Below are positions 24,841-32,870 of a stretch of 64,000 nt of DNA, one piece after another. Positions within the stretch are counted from its first letter, which is position 1. The number at the start of each line of letters is the position of its first letter. The DNA comes from Flavobacterium magnum (lineage in GTDB: Bacteria > Bacteroidota > Bacteroidia > Flavobacteriales > Flavobacteriaceae): the NCBI RefSeq assembly GCF_003055625.1, contig NZ_CP028811.1, positions 1,550,001 through 1,614,000 of the forward strand. The letters run 5' to 3'. A program made the position numbers and the translations under genes. The notes below the pieces were generated by a model, which ran no database searches, was not told the origin of the DNA, and saw only the letters and a list, made by a program, of their open reading frames with translations.

Positions 24841-26109
24841 TTAATGGTTTGCGCTGACACGCCAAATTACATTCCCGGAATCGTCGTTGACCAGTAGGGA
24901 GCCATCTTTCATCACCGTAACATCGACCGGGCGACCGTATACTTCAGCTTCAGAAGCATTGGCGACGAAGCCGGTCAGGAAATCCTTTGGCGGTCCGGAG
25001 GGCCTGCCATTCTCAAACGGGATGAATATCACTTTGTAGCCCGTAATTTTCGAACGATTCCAGGAGCCGTGCTGCCCTGCAAAAATGCCGTTACGGTATT
25101 TTGGGGGATACGCGGCCTTGTTATAAAATGCCATGCCCAGCGTGGCGGTGTGTGCGCCTACGGCCACATCAGGAACCAGCGTACGTTCGTTGCGTCCTGC
25201 CGTAGCGCCCTTCATACGGGGGTCGGGGATGTCACCGAAATAGGTGTAGGGCCAGCCGTAAAAACCGTTCTCGGTCACGCTGGTGACGTAGTCCGGAACA
25301 AGGTCGTCACCCAACTCATCGCGCTCATTCACTGCAGTCCAGAGTTGCCCGTTTACAGGATTCCAGTCCATGCCGACAGGGTTACGCAACCCTGACGCGT
25401 AGACTTTTTCGCCACTGCCGTCCGGATTGACTTCGAGGATGTTGGCGCGTCGCGTTTCGTGTTCGATGCCATGCTCGGCCACATTGCTGCCCGACCCTAC
25501 GGAGATGTAAATCTTGCTCCCGTCAGCCTTTGCGATGAGGTTCCTTGTCCAGTGGTTGTTGTAACCACCTGCGGGCAGGCTGACAATTTTTTCGGCTTTG
25601 GACGCTAGTTTCAGCTCACCTGCTGTATACGGATACCTATACAGCCCGTCCGTGTTGGCGATGTAGAAATAGCTGCCCAGGATCAGCATGCCGTAAGGCC
25701 GGTTGAGGCCTTCAATGAACACTTCGCGGGTTTCAAATTTACCATCTTGATCCTTGTCGCGAAATACGGTGATGCGGTCAGCACTGCTCATGGTACCGCT
25801 TTCGGCTACAAATACGTCGTTATTGGGCCCTATATAAGTATTTCTTGGATTTTTAAGTTGGTCTGCAAAACGCGTCACCGTAAATCCTTCCGGCGCAACG
25901 GGCGTTTGTCCCTGGGGCCAGTCGACCATTTTACTGCGTACGGCTTTCGATTCGGTGGCATAGGGCGGTGGCAGCACAAGGTCGCCTATTGCAGTTTTGA
26001 CAACGTGGTCCGGTGTTTTTGCAAGCGCCTCTTTTTCCGATTTTCTGACCTGGCCGTTGCAAGACAGGACCATTAACGCAAATACAGCGCACAAGTATCG
26101 CATTTTCAT
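24841..26109 (-). CDS. Sorbosone dehydrogenase-like (PQQ-type beta-propeller) lipoprotein
   Basis: A 422-residue secreted protein with a lipobox (YLCAVFALMVLSC), so probably anchored in a membrane facing the periplasm or surface. It belongs to the soluble glucose/sorbosone dehydrogenase beta-propeller family: blades are marked by RPYGMLILGSYFYIANTDGLYRYPY, then GGYNNHWTRNL, RRANILEVNPDGSGE and GLRNPVGMDWNP. The conserved AGQHGSWNRSKITGYKV and RPVDVTVMKDGSLLVNDD are present. The reaction is not fixed; many family members oxidise sugars with PQQ. It lies alone upstream of the light operon, and no PQQ biosynthesis gene is in the window. Confidence 0.82.
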   Translation of the reverse strand: MKMRYLCAVFALMVLSCNGQVRKSEKEALAKTPDHVVKTAIGDLVLPPPYATESKAVRSKMVDWPQGQTPVAPEGFTVTRFADQLKNPRNTYIGPNNDVFVAESGTMSSADRITVFRDKDQDGKFETREVFIEGLNRPYGMLILGSYFYIANTDGLYRYPYTAGELKLASKAEKIVSLPAGGYNNHWTRNLIAKADGSKIYISVGSGSNVAEHGIEHETRRANILEVNPDGSGEKVYASGLRNPVGMDWNPVNGQLWTAVNERDELGDDLVPDYVTSVTENGFYGWPYTYFGDIPDPRMKGATAGRNERTLVPDVAVGAHTATLGMAFYNKAAYPPKYRNGIFAGQHGSWNRSKITGYKVIFIPFENGRPSGPPKDFLTGFVANASEAEVYGRPVDVTVMKDGSLLVNDDSGNVIWRVSANH

Positions 26110-26293
26110 AGCACGAATTTTTAGTTTACAGCATACAAGTTAAAAAGAATCGTCTCGTTTGCCGGAACGGCGTGGCAAATATTAAGGGTAATTTAACAGG
26201 TGCTGATTGCGGTGAGATTTGACGTCCGGAGAAAGGCGCGCCAAAGATCCCGAACCGGAGGCCGAACCCAAAAAGTATTATCAAACCAATTTT

Positions 26294-26322
26294 TTGGCTT
26301 CCAGCGGAATTGAGTATATTTG
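26294..26322 (+). promoter_or_regulatory. hpt promoter
   Basis: TTG (26294-26296), 18 nt, then TATATTTG (26315-26322). The expected start is near 26329, 17 nt before the GTG at 26346. Confidence 0.75.
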
Positions 26323-26345
26323 CAACTTATTCAAAACCAAAAAAA

Positions 26346-26876
26346 GTGTTACAACTCCACGATAAAACATTCGAGCCATTCATTTCAGCAGAAGAGATCG
26401 ATTTTGCAATAGCTTCGATGGCCGCGCAGGTAGAAGCTGATTTTGCAGAGGAAACGCCGATATTTTTCGGCGTGCTCAACGGTGCGTTTATGGTCGTTTC
26501 CGATTTTATGAAACATTATAAATCGCCATGCGAAGTGAATTTTATCAAGATGGCTTCCTATGAAGGTATGGAATCGACTAATGAAGTAAAGCAGCTTATC
26601 GGTATCAACCGCGACCTTACGGGGAAAACCGTGATCGTGATTGAGGACATCGTCGATACCGGAAATACATTGGTCGAGCTGAAAGCCCTTTTTAAAAAGC
26701 AAAACGTGGCGCATTTCAAGATTGCCACGCTGTTCTTCAAGCCCGATGCTTACAAACAGGACGTCAAGATCGATTATGTGGGCATGCGTATACCCAATAA
26801 ATTTATCGTCGGCTACGGCCTCGATTATGACGGCCTCGGACGGAATCTTCCGGAAGTCTACCAGCTCAAGGATTAA
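26346..26876 (+). CDS. hpt: Hypoxanthine phosphoribosyltransferase
   Basis: Salvage enzyme turning hypoxanthine (and often guanine) plus PRPP into IMP or GMP. The PRPP-binding loop VIVIEDIVDTGNTL is intact, with FIKMASYEGM near residue 75 and IDYVGMRIPNKFIVGYGLDYDG at the end. I chose GTG 26346 (VLQLHDKTFEPF), giving 176 residues, because upstream codons lie within the promoter and the alignment with known flavobacterial HPRTs begins there. It is 41 nt before adk and probably co-transcribed, linking purine salvage with adenylate balance. Confidence 0.92.
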   Translation: MLQLHDKTFEPFISAEEIDFAIASMAAQVEADFAEETPIFFGVLNGAFMVVSDFMKHYKSPCEVNFIKMASYEGMESTNEVKQLIGINRDLTGKTVIVIEDIVDTGNTLVELKALFKKQNVAHFKIATLFFKPDAYKQDVKIDYVGMRIPNKFIVGYGLDYDGLGRNLPEVYQLKD

Positions 26877-26917
26877 TCTTAATTACTGAAATCTTACAAC
26901 CCAATATTACATCTGCA

Positions 26918-27490
26918 ATGATCAACATCATCTTATTCGGAAAACCGGGTGCCGGAAAGGGCACACAGGCTGAATTCCTTAAAGAAAAATACCGTTTAAC
27001 ACATATTTCCACAGGCGATTTGTTCCGCTACAACATCAAAAACCATACGGCGCTTGGCATTGAAGCCAAGTCTTACATCGATCGCGGCGCCCTCGTGCCT
27101 GATCAGGTGACAATTAAGATGCTCGAGGATGAAGTGGGAAAACATCCCGATACCAGCGGATTTTTGTTTGACGGATTTCCAAGGAACATCCCGCAGGCAG
27201 ACGCTTTGGAAAAATTCCTTGAGTCAAAAGGATGGTCCACTACCGCTACGGTTGCGCTCGAAGCCGATGATGAGGTGCTGGTACAGCGTATTTTGGAGCG
27301 TGGGAAAACATCGGGCCGGGCCGATGATATGGATGAAAAGGCAATCCGGAACCGGTATGAGGTGTATGGCAACGAAACCGCACCTTTGATCGACTACTAC
27401 AAAGCAAAAGGAAAATTCCATCCGGTGGACGGGATTGGATCAATTGCAGAGATTACCGCAAGGTTAAGCGCGGTGATTGACAGTTTATAA
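26918..27490 (+). CDS. adk: Adenylate kinase
   Basis: Converts ATP plus AMP to two ADP. The P-loop GKPGAGKGTQ lies at residues 8-17, followed by HISTGDLFR, the AMP-binding GFLFDGFPRN and the Arg-rich ERGKTSGRADD. At 190 residues it is the short-LID form without the zinc-binding four cysteines, usual in Bacteroidota. It follows hpt by 41 nt and precedes a CNNM-type membrane gene by 27 nt. Confidence 0.96.
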   Translation: MINIILFGKPGAGKGTQAEFLKEKYRLTHISTGDLFRYNIKNHTALGIEAKSYIDRGALVPDQVTIKMLEDEVGKHPDTSGFLFDGFPRNIPQADALEKFLESKGWSTTATVALEADDEVLVQRILERGKTSGRADDMDEKAIRNRYEVYGNETAPLIDYYKAKGKFHPVDGIGSIAEITARLSAVIDSL

Positions 27491-27517
27491 AAACACACGG
27501 CAGCGCCGTAACACACT

Positions 27518-28795
27518 ATGGAAATACTGATTATCCTCTTCCTGATTATCCTCAACGGCGTGTTCTCCATGTCTGAAATCGCATTGATTTCGGCACGAAA
27601 AAGCCGTCTGGAAAGCGCAGCGAAGAAAGGGAACAACAGTGCAAAAGCCGCGTTAGACCTGGCCAATTCCCCCAACAAATTCCTTTCGACGGTACAAATC
27701 GGGATCACATTGATCGGGATCTTAACGGGTATTTTTTCCGGGGACAAGATCACGACCGATATGCAGTCGTTTGTAGCCGGTTTTCCTGCACTGAAGCCTT
27801 ACGCGCAATCCATTGCCGTGGGCGTGGTGGTCGTGATACTGACATTTTTTTCGTTGGTGCTCGGGGAATTGCTTCCGAAGCGCATCGGATTGAATTATCC
27901 CGAGAAAATTGCGAAATCGGTTGCGATACCCATGAAATACATTTCGGTGGTTACCGCGCCGTTCATCTGGCTGCTGACGATCTCTACGGAGGCCCTGCTG
28001 AAGGTTTTGATGATCAAGCCATCCACTGACGGTAAAGTCACTGAGGAGGAAATCAAGGCCATCATCAAGGAGGGAACCGAAGGCGGCGAAGTGCAGGAGA
28101 TCGAGCACGATATTATGGAGCGGGTGTTTCACATCGGTGACCGAAAGGTGAATTCGCTGATGACCCACCGCAAGTCGGTTGTGTTCCTCCCGTTAAATTC
28201 GGACAAGCAGAAAGTCAAGGAGTTGATGCTGAAAGAGCTGCATTCAATTTATCCCGTATATGGTGACAATCATGACGACATTGTCGGGGTGGCTGATCTG
28301 AAGAATATTTTCGCGCATTTTGAGGAGGACAATTTCAACCTCGAGCGCATCATGACCGATCCGCCCTACATCATGGAGCAGACGACGGCTTACAAGGCGT
28401 TGGAAAATTTCAAGAAAAGCGGTGTGCATTATGCATTCGTTTCTGATGAATATGGCGTGTTTCAGGGCATTATCACATTGAACGACATCCTTGAAGCGCT
28501 TGTAGGCGATGCTTCGGACTTTTACAAAGACGATTTCAAGCTGGTGGCCAGGGAAGACGGCTCATGGATGGTCGACGGTTTGTATCCGCTGCATGATTTC
28601 CTGACGTACTTTGAGTTGGACGAACTCATCACCGACTATGAAGTGAACACCGTCAGCGGATTAATCATGACCGAGCTGTCGTACATCCCGAAAGAAGGGG
28701 AAAGACTGTTTTGGCACCACTATGAGCTTGAGGTGGTCGATATGGACGGCGTTAAGATTGACAAGGTGCTGGTGAAGGAGCGGAAAGAAAAATAG
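27518..28795 (+). CDS. CNNM/CBS-domain membrane protein (hemolysin C / CorC type)
   Basis: A 425-residue inner-membrane protein, probably a magnesium or metal-ion transporter or regulator. The N-terminal CNNM domain has three to four spans (EILIILFLIILNGVFSMSEIALISARKSR, then FLSTVQIGITLIGILTGIF and VGVVVVILTFFSLVLGELLPKRIGL). A CBS pair follows (MERVFHIGDRKVNSLMTHRKSVVF to HYAFVSDEYGVFQGIITLNDILEAL). The end is a CorC/HlyC-type domain (DGSWMVDGLYPLHDFLTYFEL). It lies between adk and obgE; the name hemolysin used for relatives is historical. Confidence 0.88.
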   Translation: MEILIILFLIILNGVFSMSEIALISARKSRLESAAKKGNNSAKAALDLANSPNKFLSTVQIGITLIGILTGIFSGDKITTDMQSFVAGFPALKPYAQSIAVGVVVVILTFFSLVLGELLPKRIGLNYPEKIAKSVAIPMKYISVVTAPFIWLLTISTEALLKVLMIKPSTDGKVTEEEIKAIIKEGTEGGEVQEIEHDIMERVFHIGDRKVNSLMTHRKSVVFLPLNSDKQKVKELMLKELHSIYPVYGDNHDDIVGVADLKNIFAHFEEDNFNLERIMTDPPYIMEQTTAYKALENFKKSGVHYAFVSDEYGVFQGIITLNDILEALVGDASDFYKDDFKLVAREDGSWMVDGLYPLHDFLTYFELDELITDYEVNTVSGLIMTELSYIPKEGERLFWHHYELEVVDMDGVKIDKVLVKERKEK

Positions 28796-28867
28796 TGTGC
28801 GATGAACGGCATGCAGCGTAAAGTGACTAATTGCTGCCCATCGGATACTGAAAACCCAAACTAAAAA

Positions 28868-29869
28868 ATGACAGAAGGAAATTTCGTAGATTACGTAAAA
28901 ATATATGTCTCCTCAGGAAAGGGCGGACGCGGCTCAACACACCTGCATCGGGAGAAATTCATCGAGAAAGGCGGACCTGACGGCGGTGATGGCGGGCGTG
29001 GCGGACACGTCTACATCATTGGTAATAAAGGGCTTTGGACGCTGTTTCACCTAAAATTTGCGAGGCACATCAAGGCGGGGCATGGTGGTGATGGCGGCAG
29101 TGACCGCAGTACGGGCGCCGATGGGGAAGACAAATATATCGAGGTGCCGCTGGGTACCGTCGTGCGGGATAAGGATACAAACGAAATCCTGTTTGAAATC
29201 ACTGAGGACGGCGAGAAAAGAATTGTCGTACAGGGTGGAAAAGGCGGTTTGGGCAACTGGCATTTCCGCAGCTCGACGAACCAGACGCCAAGGTATGCCC
29301 AACCGGGATTGCCGTCCGTAGAAGCCGACATCGTGCTTGAGCTTAAGGTGCTCGCCGACGTAGGTTTGGTTGGATTCCCGAATGCGGGAAAGTCGACACT
29401 GTTATCCGTGCTGACCTCAGCAAAGCCAAAAATTGCAGATTATCCGTTTACGACACTCAAACCCAACCTTGGGATTGTGGCATACCGTGATTACCAATCG
29501 TTTGTGATTGCCGATATTCCGGGGATTATTGAAGGGGCTGCCGAAGGTAAAGGACTGGGACATTATTTCCTGAGGCACATCGAACGCAATTCGACACTGC
29601 TTTTCCTGGTGCCTGTGGATACGCCCGACATCAAGGCGGAGTATGACATCCTCGTTAACGAATTGACCAAATACAACCCCGAAATGCTTGACAAGGAACG
29701 CATTGTCGTAATTTCCAAATGCGATATGCTGGATGACGAACTCAAGTCAGAACTGAAAACGCAATTGGATCAGGATTTCGGCGACATTCCGTATATGCTG
29801 ATTTCGTCTGTGGCACAGCAGGGACTGACAGAATTGAAGGACAAGCTATGGCAAATGCTGAATGCCTGA
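28868..29869 (+). CDS. obgE: GTPase ObgE/CgtA
   Basis: Essential GTPase in 50S assembly and stress control. The N-terminal glycine-rich Obg fold is evident ([24 protein letters not shown], then [12 protein letters not shown] and [18 protein letters not shown]). The G domain has GFPNAGKST at about residue 165, [12 protein letters not shown] as switch [10 protein letters not shown], and SKCDM as G4. At 333 residues it lacks the long C-terminal extension. It starts 72 nt after the CNNM gene and is likely in that transcript or has its own weak promoter. Confidence 0.97.
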   Translation: MTEGNFVDYVKIYVSSGKGGRGSTHLHREKFIEKGGPDGGDGGRGGHVYIIGNKGLWTLFHLKFARHIKAGHGGDGGSDRSTGADGEDKYIEVPLGTVVRDKDTNEILFEITEDGEKRIVVQGGKGGLGNWHFRSSTNQTPRYAQPGLPSVEADIVLELKVLADVGLVGFPNAGKSTLLSVLTSAKPKIADYPFTTLKPNLGIVAYRDYQSFVIADIPGIIEGAAEGKGLGHYFLRHIERNSTLLFLVPVDTPDIKAEYDILVNELTKYNPEMLDKERIVVISKCDMLDDELKSELKTQLDQDFGDIPYMLISSVAQQGLTELKDKLWQMLNA

Positions 29870-29969
29870 TTGCCAGACTATCGGGCATGAGGGATATAAT
29901 TTGTAACCTAATCGTGTTATAGTATAAAGAGCGAGGGTGAGGTCATCGGTATTTTTACAAAAAAAAACC

Positions 29970-30230
29970 ATGATACATCAACTCAAACCAAGCATTCTCG
30001 TCGAAACCCCACTGGGAACCGGACAAGCGATTTTTTTGATCGATTACGGCATGCACCAGAATACCTGCTGGGTTGTGGCCTTGCAAAAAGATGGGGTAAT
30101 CAAGCATTTTGACTGCAACGACGTCATCCTTTCGACCAATTATACCTATGGTATGAATCTCCGGAAAAATAAATTCGCCGGTAAGGAAAATAAAGAAACG
30201 CCTGACACCGATGAACAGCCGGTTCGCTAG
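29970..30230 (+). CDS. Small hypothetical protein
   Basis: An 86-residue soluble protein with no recognised domain. It begins MIHQLKPSILVETPLGTGQA and contains LIDYGMHQNTCWVVALQKDG, a beta-rich pattern like a small SH3/KOW-type barrel, then a charged tail (KNKFAGKENKETPDTDEQPVR). I chose ATG 29970 over an upstream GTG because the extension is poor and the upstream A-run makes a good leader. It lies between obgE and the convergent cluster at 30244. Function unknown. Confidence 0.55.
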   Translation: MIHQLKPSILVETPLGTGQAIFLIDYGMHQNTCWVVALQKDGVIKHFDCNDVILSTNYTYGMNLRKNKFAGKENKETPDTDEQPVR

Positions 30231-30243
30231 CTTTTCGGGACTA

Positions 30244-31434
30244 CTATGGCCCGGAACTGTTTCCCGACACCGAATCGAAATTATAGGAAATATTCAGGAA
30301 CCCCAGGAAATTCGATTTCTCCACATCGTATTTGATTGTCAGCGGCAGCCAGAGGTTGTCAGTAATGCGCAGGCGCAGGTCGCTGTTGGCCAATATCGTA
30401 TTTTTCTGCTCGTCAGGAAGCAGGTTTTTAAAAACGTTATCCAGTTCGGCATACACCTTCCATTCAAACAGGCTCTTATTGACGGTTTTTGACTTCAGTA
30501 AAACGAAATTGAAGCCCAATGTGCTTCTAAGCGTGGTGCGTTGCATTGGGGTCACCGCCAGCGTGTCGCCGTAAGAAAATGTCGTCCTGATGTCGAGTTC
30601 GGCCGGAGCGCGCTTGCCGAAGAGATTCCCTTGTAAGAATACCAATCCCAACCGACCGCTGTTGATTTTCCCCTTGTCATCCGCGACCCCTTTTGCCGAA
30701 AGCGTGAGCAATGCCGCTTTACTGATGTCATCATAAGCGTCAGCCAGCAGCCTGCTGGTTTTCACCATGGCCGAATCAAGGGTGTTGTTCAGTTTTGGCA
30801 GGAAACCCGGCGGGAATTTGTTGGCTTTTTTATACTGATGTAAAGTGTCTAGTCCCTGCTGGACCTGCATAATCTGCGCAGCGATCTGTGTCGGAGGAAT
30901 ACCCGGAATTTTCGTAATAGAATCGATGTAACGGTTTGTCGCGGCGGTGATGTCGTTGTTGAGGGCGGTGTATGCGTCGGTCAACTGTTTGTATTTGCCG
31001 CTTTTGTAGAATTGCGCAATCTTCGTATCGCGCTTGTTGATCACCGCATACGTAAAGCCTCCTGTGAAGCCCGTGTATTTGTAATTTTCGTCGAGGTTCA
31101 GGTTAAAATTGAACTGGAAATTGCGGGAAAAGGTTTCCGAGGCAAAGTTCCTGTCGATCAGCAGGCTGGGATCGGCCTCGGCCTTGATTGCGAAAAGCGT
31201 CCCGTTGAAAGCGATGCTTTTTTGCGCGCCTGTCAGGTTCTTGGTGGTCATCTGGAAGAAACTGCTCAGCGCATCGAGGTAGTTGCCGGTTTTGAGATGG
31301 TCCAGGTCTTTGAGCAGCGTGCCCGATGTGTTCGCAATGTGTTCGATTTTGGCATTTACGGCAGGAAGGGGTGCCTGCGCGCAGCAACTGCACCATCCCA
31401 TGAGCACCAAAAGGGAAAAATAATATTGTTTCAT
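30244..31434 (-). CDS. Exported protein with predicted beta-barrel C-terminus, unknown
   Basis: A 396-residue exported protein. The N-terminus MKQYYFSLLVLMGWCSCCAQ is a signal peptide, possibly with a lipid-modified Cys. The middle is helical (EHIANTSGTLLKDLDHLKTGNYL, then KLNNTLDSAMVKTSRLLADAYDDIS). The C-terminal 130 residues alternate hydrophobic and polar residues in strands and end in aromatic NFLGFLNISYNF, as in small outer-membrane barrels. It starts 11 nt after the upstream 97-residue gene, so both are expressed from the promoter at 31781-31810. I do not recognise the family. Confidence 0.65.
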   Translation of the reverse strand: MKQYYFSLLVLMGWCSCCAQAPLPAVNAKIEHIANTSGTLLKDLDHLKTGNYLDALSSFFQMTTKNLTGAQKSIAFNGTLFAIKAEADPSLLIDRNFASETFSRNFQFNFNLNLDENYKYTGFTGGFTYAVINKRDTKIAQFYKSGKYKQLTDAYTALNNDITAATNRYIDSITKIPGIPPTQIAAQIMQVQQGLDTLHQYKKANKFPPGFLPKLNNTLDSAMVKTSRLLADAYDDISKAALLTLSAKGVADDKGKINSGRLGLVFLQGNLFGKRAPAELDIRTTFSYGDTLAVTPMQRTTLRSTLGFNFVLLKSKTVNKSLFEWKVYAELDNVFKNLLPDEQKNTILANSDLRLRITDNLWLPLTIKYDVEKSNFLGFLNISYNFDSVSGNSSGP

Positions 31435-31445
31435 GGTGATGGCTT

Positions 31446-31739
31446 TTAAATAACGAAATAAAATATCGCATCGTAAGTGGCAATGCCCGATGTGTAACTG
31501 CTGCCCGGCAGTGGGCCCGTGATGAAGACGCCTGTCAGGGACACGTCGGTAGTGCCTCCCGGAGGGTTGCTGCCATGCAACAGTAAGGTGTAACGCCCGG
31601 GGGCAAGATCAAAATCGGTGTTAAATCCCAGGTCGCTTTGATAATTCCTGTTGTTTTCCGGATTGTCCAGGCAGGTGATATCGACGCTGAGTCGCAGCGG
31701 TGGCAAGCCGTTTTTTACAGTGACGTCAAGGTTAACCAT
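31446..31739 (-). CDS. Small beta-sandwich-like protein, unknown
   Basis: A 97-residue protein without signal peptide, rich in beta-strand patterns (VNLDVTVKNGLPPLRLSVDI, then DLAPGRYTLLLHG and TTDVSLTGVFITGPLP). I chose ATG 31739 because the promoter at 31781-31810 lies just upstream, and a longer frame reaching 31802 would start before transcription. It is the first gene of a two-gene unit, divergent from the duplicated membrane protein at 31948. Function unknown. Confidence 0.55.
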   Translation of the reverse strand: MVNLDVTVKNGLPPLRLSVDITCLDNPENNRNYQSDLGFNTDFDLAPGRYTLLLHGSNPPGGTTDVSLTGVFITGPLPGSSYTSGIATYDAIFYFVI

Positions 31740-31780
31740 AGTACGTTGTTTTAAGGTTTTGTCAGCATTAAATCGCATTC

Positions 31781-31810
31781 CAAACTTACGATTCCCATCC
31801 ACTTCCGCAA
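31781..31810 (-). promoter_or_regulatory. Promoter of the two-gene unknown operon
   Basis: The minus strand reads TTG (31810-31808), 19 nt, then TAAGTTTG (31788-31781), a full match to the Bacteroidota consensus. The start would fall near 31776. Confidence 0.75.
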
Positions 31811-31947
31811 TGCGTACATTTACCTGATTTTACTTCCGGGTACTAAATTTCGAATGGTTATCGGGTTAAAAAACAGGTAATTATACGTGTACATAGCCAA
31901 AGTTTTGTTTTTAGTTTTATCCCGATACCAATACAAAACCATTTCCT

Positions 31948-32637
31948 ATGCAAGCTGACCAAACTACCGAAACCATCGCTGTAATCCTCGCTATTGCAGC
32001 ATTCGTACTCATTGCACTGATCGGGATGATGACTGATATTCTCAAAGAGACCCCGCATCCGGATAACCCGGGGGCACCGCCATACAGTCTTTCGCGGCTG
32101 CAGTTGTTCCTTTGGACCCTGATCATCGCGCCGGTTTTCGCTTTGCATTGGGGAGTGACCGGCGAAGTCACGCTCAACGACACGGGACTGATCCTGCTCG
32201 GGATATCCGCCACGGTTATGGTGACTGCTTCGGCCATCAGCGGCGCGCAGCAAAGCACGCAGGCTCCGGCACCTGCAACCACCACTACTGTTGTACAGCA
32301 GTCACCTGCAACCAGCATTGCGGCTGATGATGGTACGGTGACTTCCGCACCCACATCCGTCGCTGCTACTACGACAACCGTGACAACGCCGGTAAGCGCG
32401 TTCAAAGCCAAATTGCCGAGCAGGCGTTTCTGGGTAGACATCATCATGGATGACAACGGGCAACTGTCGCTGGCACGCCTGCAGCAACTGGTTTTTACGA
32501 TGATTTACGCGACTGTGTATCTCACGACTTTTTTTGGCGGGGCGATGAAGGCCTATCCGGATTTCCAGGCTAATGCGTACATCCTGATGGGCATTTCAAG
32601 CGGATCGTATCTGCTCGGAAAATCGTTGAATAAGTAA
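31948..32637 (+). CDS. Internally duplicated membrane protein, unknown
   Basis: A 229-residue protein with four predicted membrane spans. The motif SLxRLQ-x4-T-x-I-x-A occurs twice: residues 47-61 (SLSRLQLFLWTLIIA) and 174-188 (SLARLQQLVFTMIYA). Each is followed about 38-41 residues later by LLGIS or LMGIS in a second span, so residues 30-100 and 165-226 are a duplicated two-span unit. A Thr/Ala/Pro-rich linker (about 101-150) joins them. The motif is one I have seen in bacterial membrane proteins of unknown role. It is transcribed divergently from the two-gene unit at 30244-31739. A channel made of two halves is possible. Confidence 0.6.
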   Translation: MQADQTTETIAVILAIAAFVLIALIGMMTDILKETPHPDNPGAPPYSLSRLQLFLWTLIIAPVFALHWGVTGEVTLNDTGLILLGISATVMVTASAISGAQQSTQAPAPATTTTVVQQSPATSIAADDGTVTSAPTSVAATTTTVTTPVSAFKAKLPSRRFWVDIIMDDNGQLSLARLQQLVFTMIYATVYLTTFFGGAMKAYPDFQANAYILMGISSGSYLLGKSLNK

Positions 32638-32776
32638 CCGCATATTCAAAATCCTCTTGTTCTGACAGCGCAAAAACAGGGTGTACCGAACGGTGACAGG
32701 GATCGAAGCGTCAACTGCTTCAGCGCACAGCCCGGCCGTTTGCCCGAATCACTCCGGGCACAAATCAGATTGTCAT

Positions 32777-32805
32777 TTGCCAACCCAAACTTTATCGTAT
32801 CTTCG
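32777..32805 (+). promoter_or_regulatory. Promoter of the S46 peptidase gene
   Basis: TTG (32777-32779), 18 nt, then TATCTTCG (32798-32805), one mismatch to TAnnTTTG. The start would fall near 32811, giving a leader of about 60 nt. Confidence 0.6.
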
Positions 32806-32870
32806 CGGTCGTTGTAACAAATACAGCCGGACAAAGACTATTAGTCACTAACTTTTCAAAATTTACCAAA

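Noticed and set aside
26310..26345. Upstream TTG start for hpt
   Set aside because: It would lie within or before the promoter -7 box at 26315-26322, and the added residues do not match the family.
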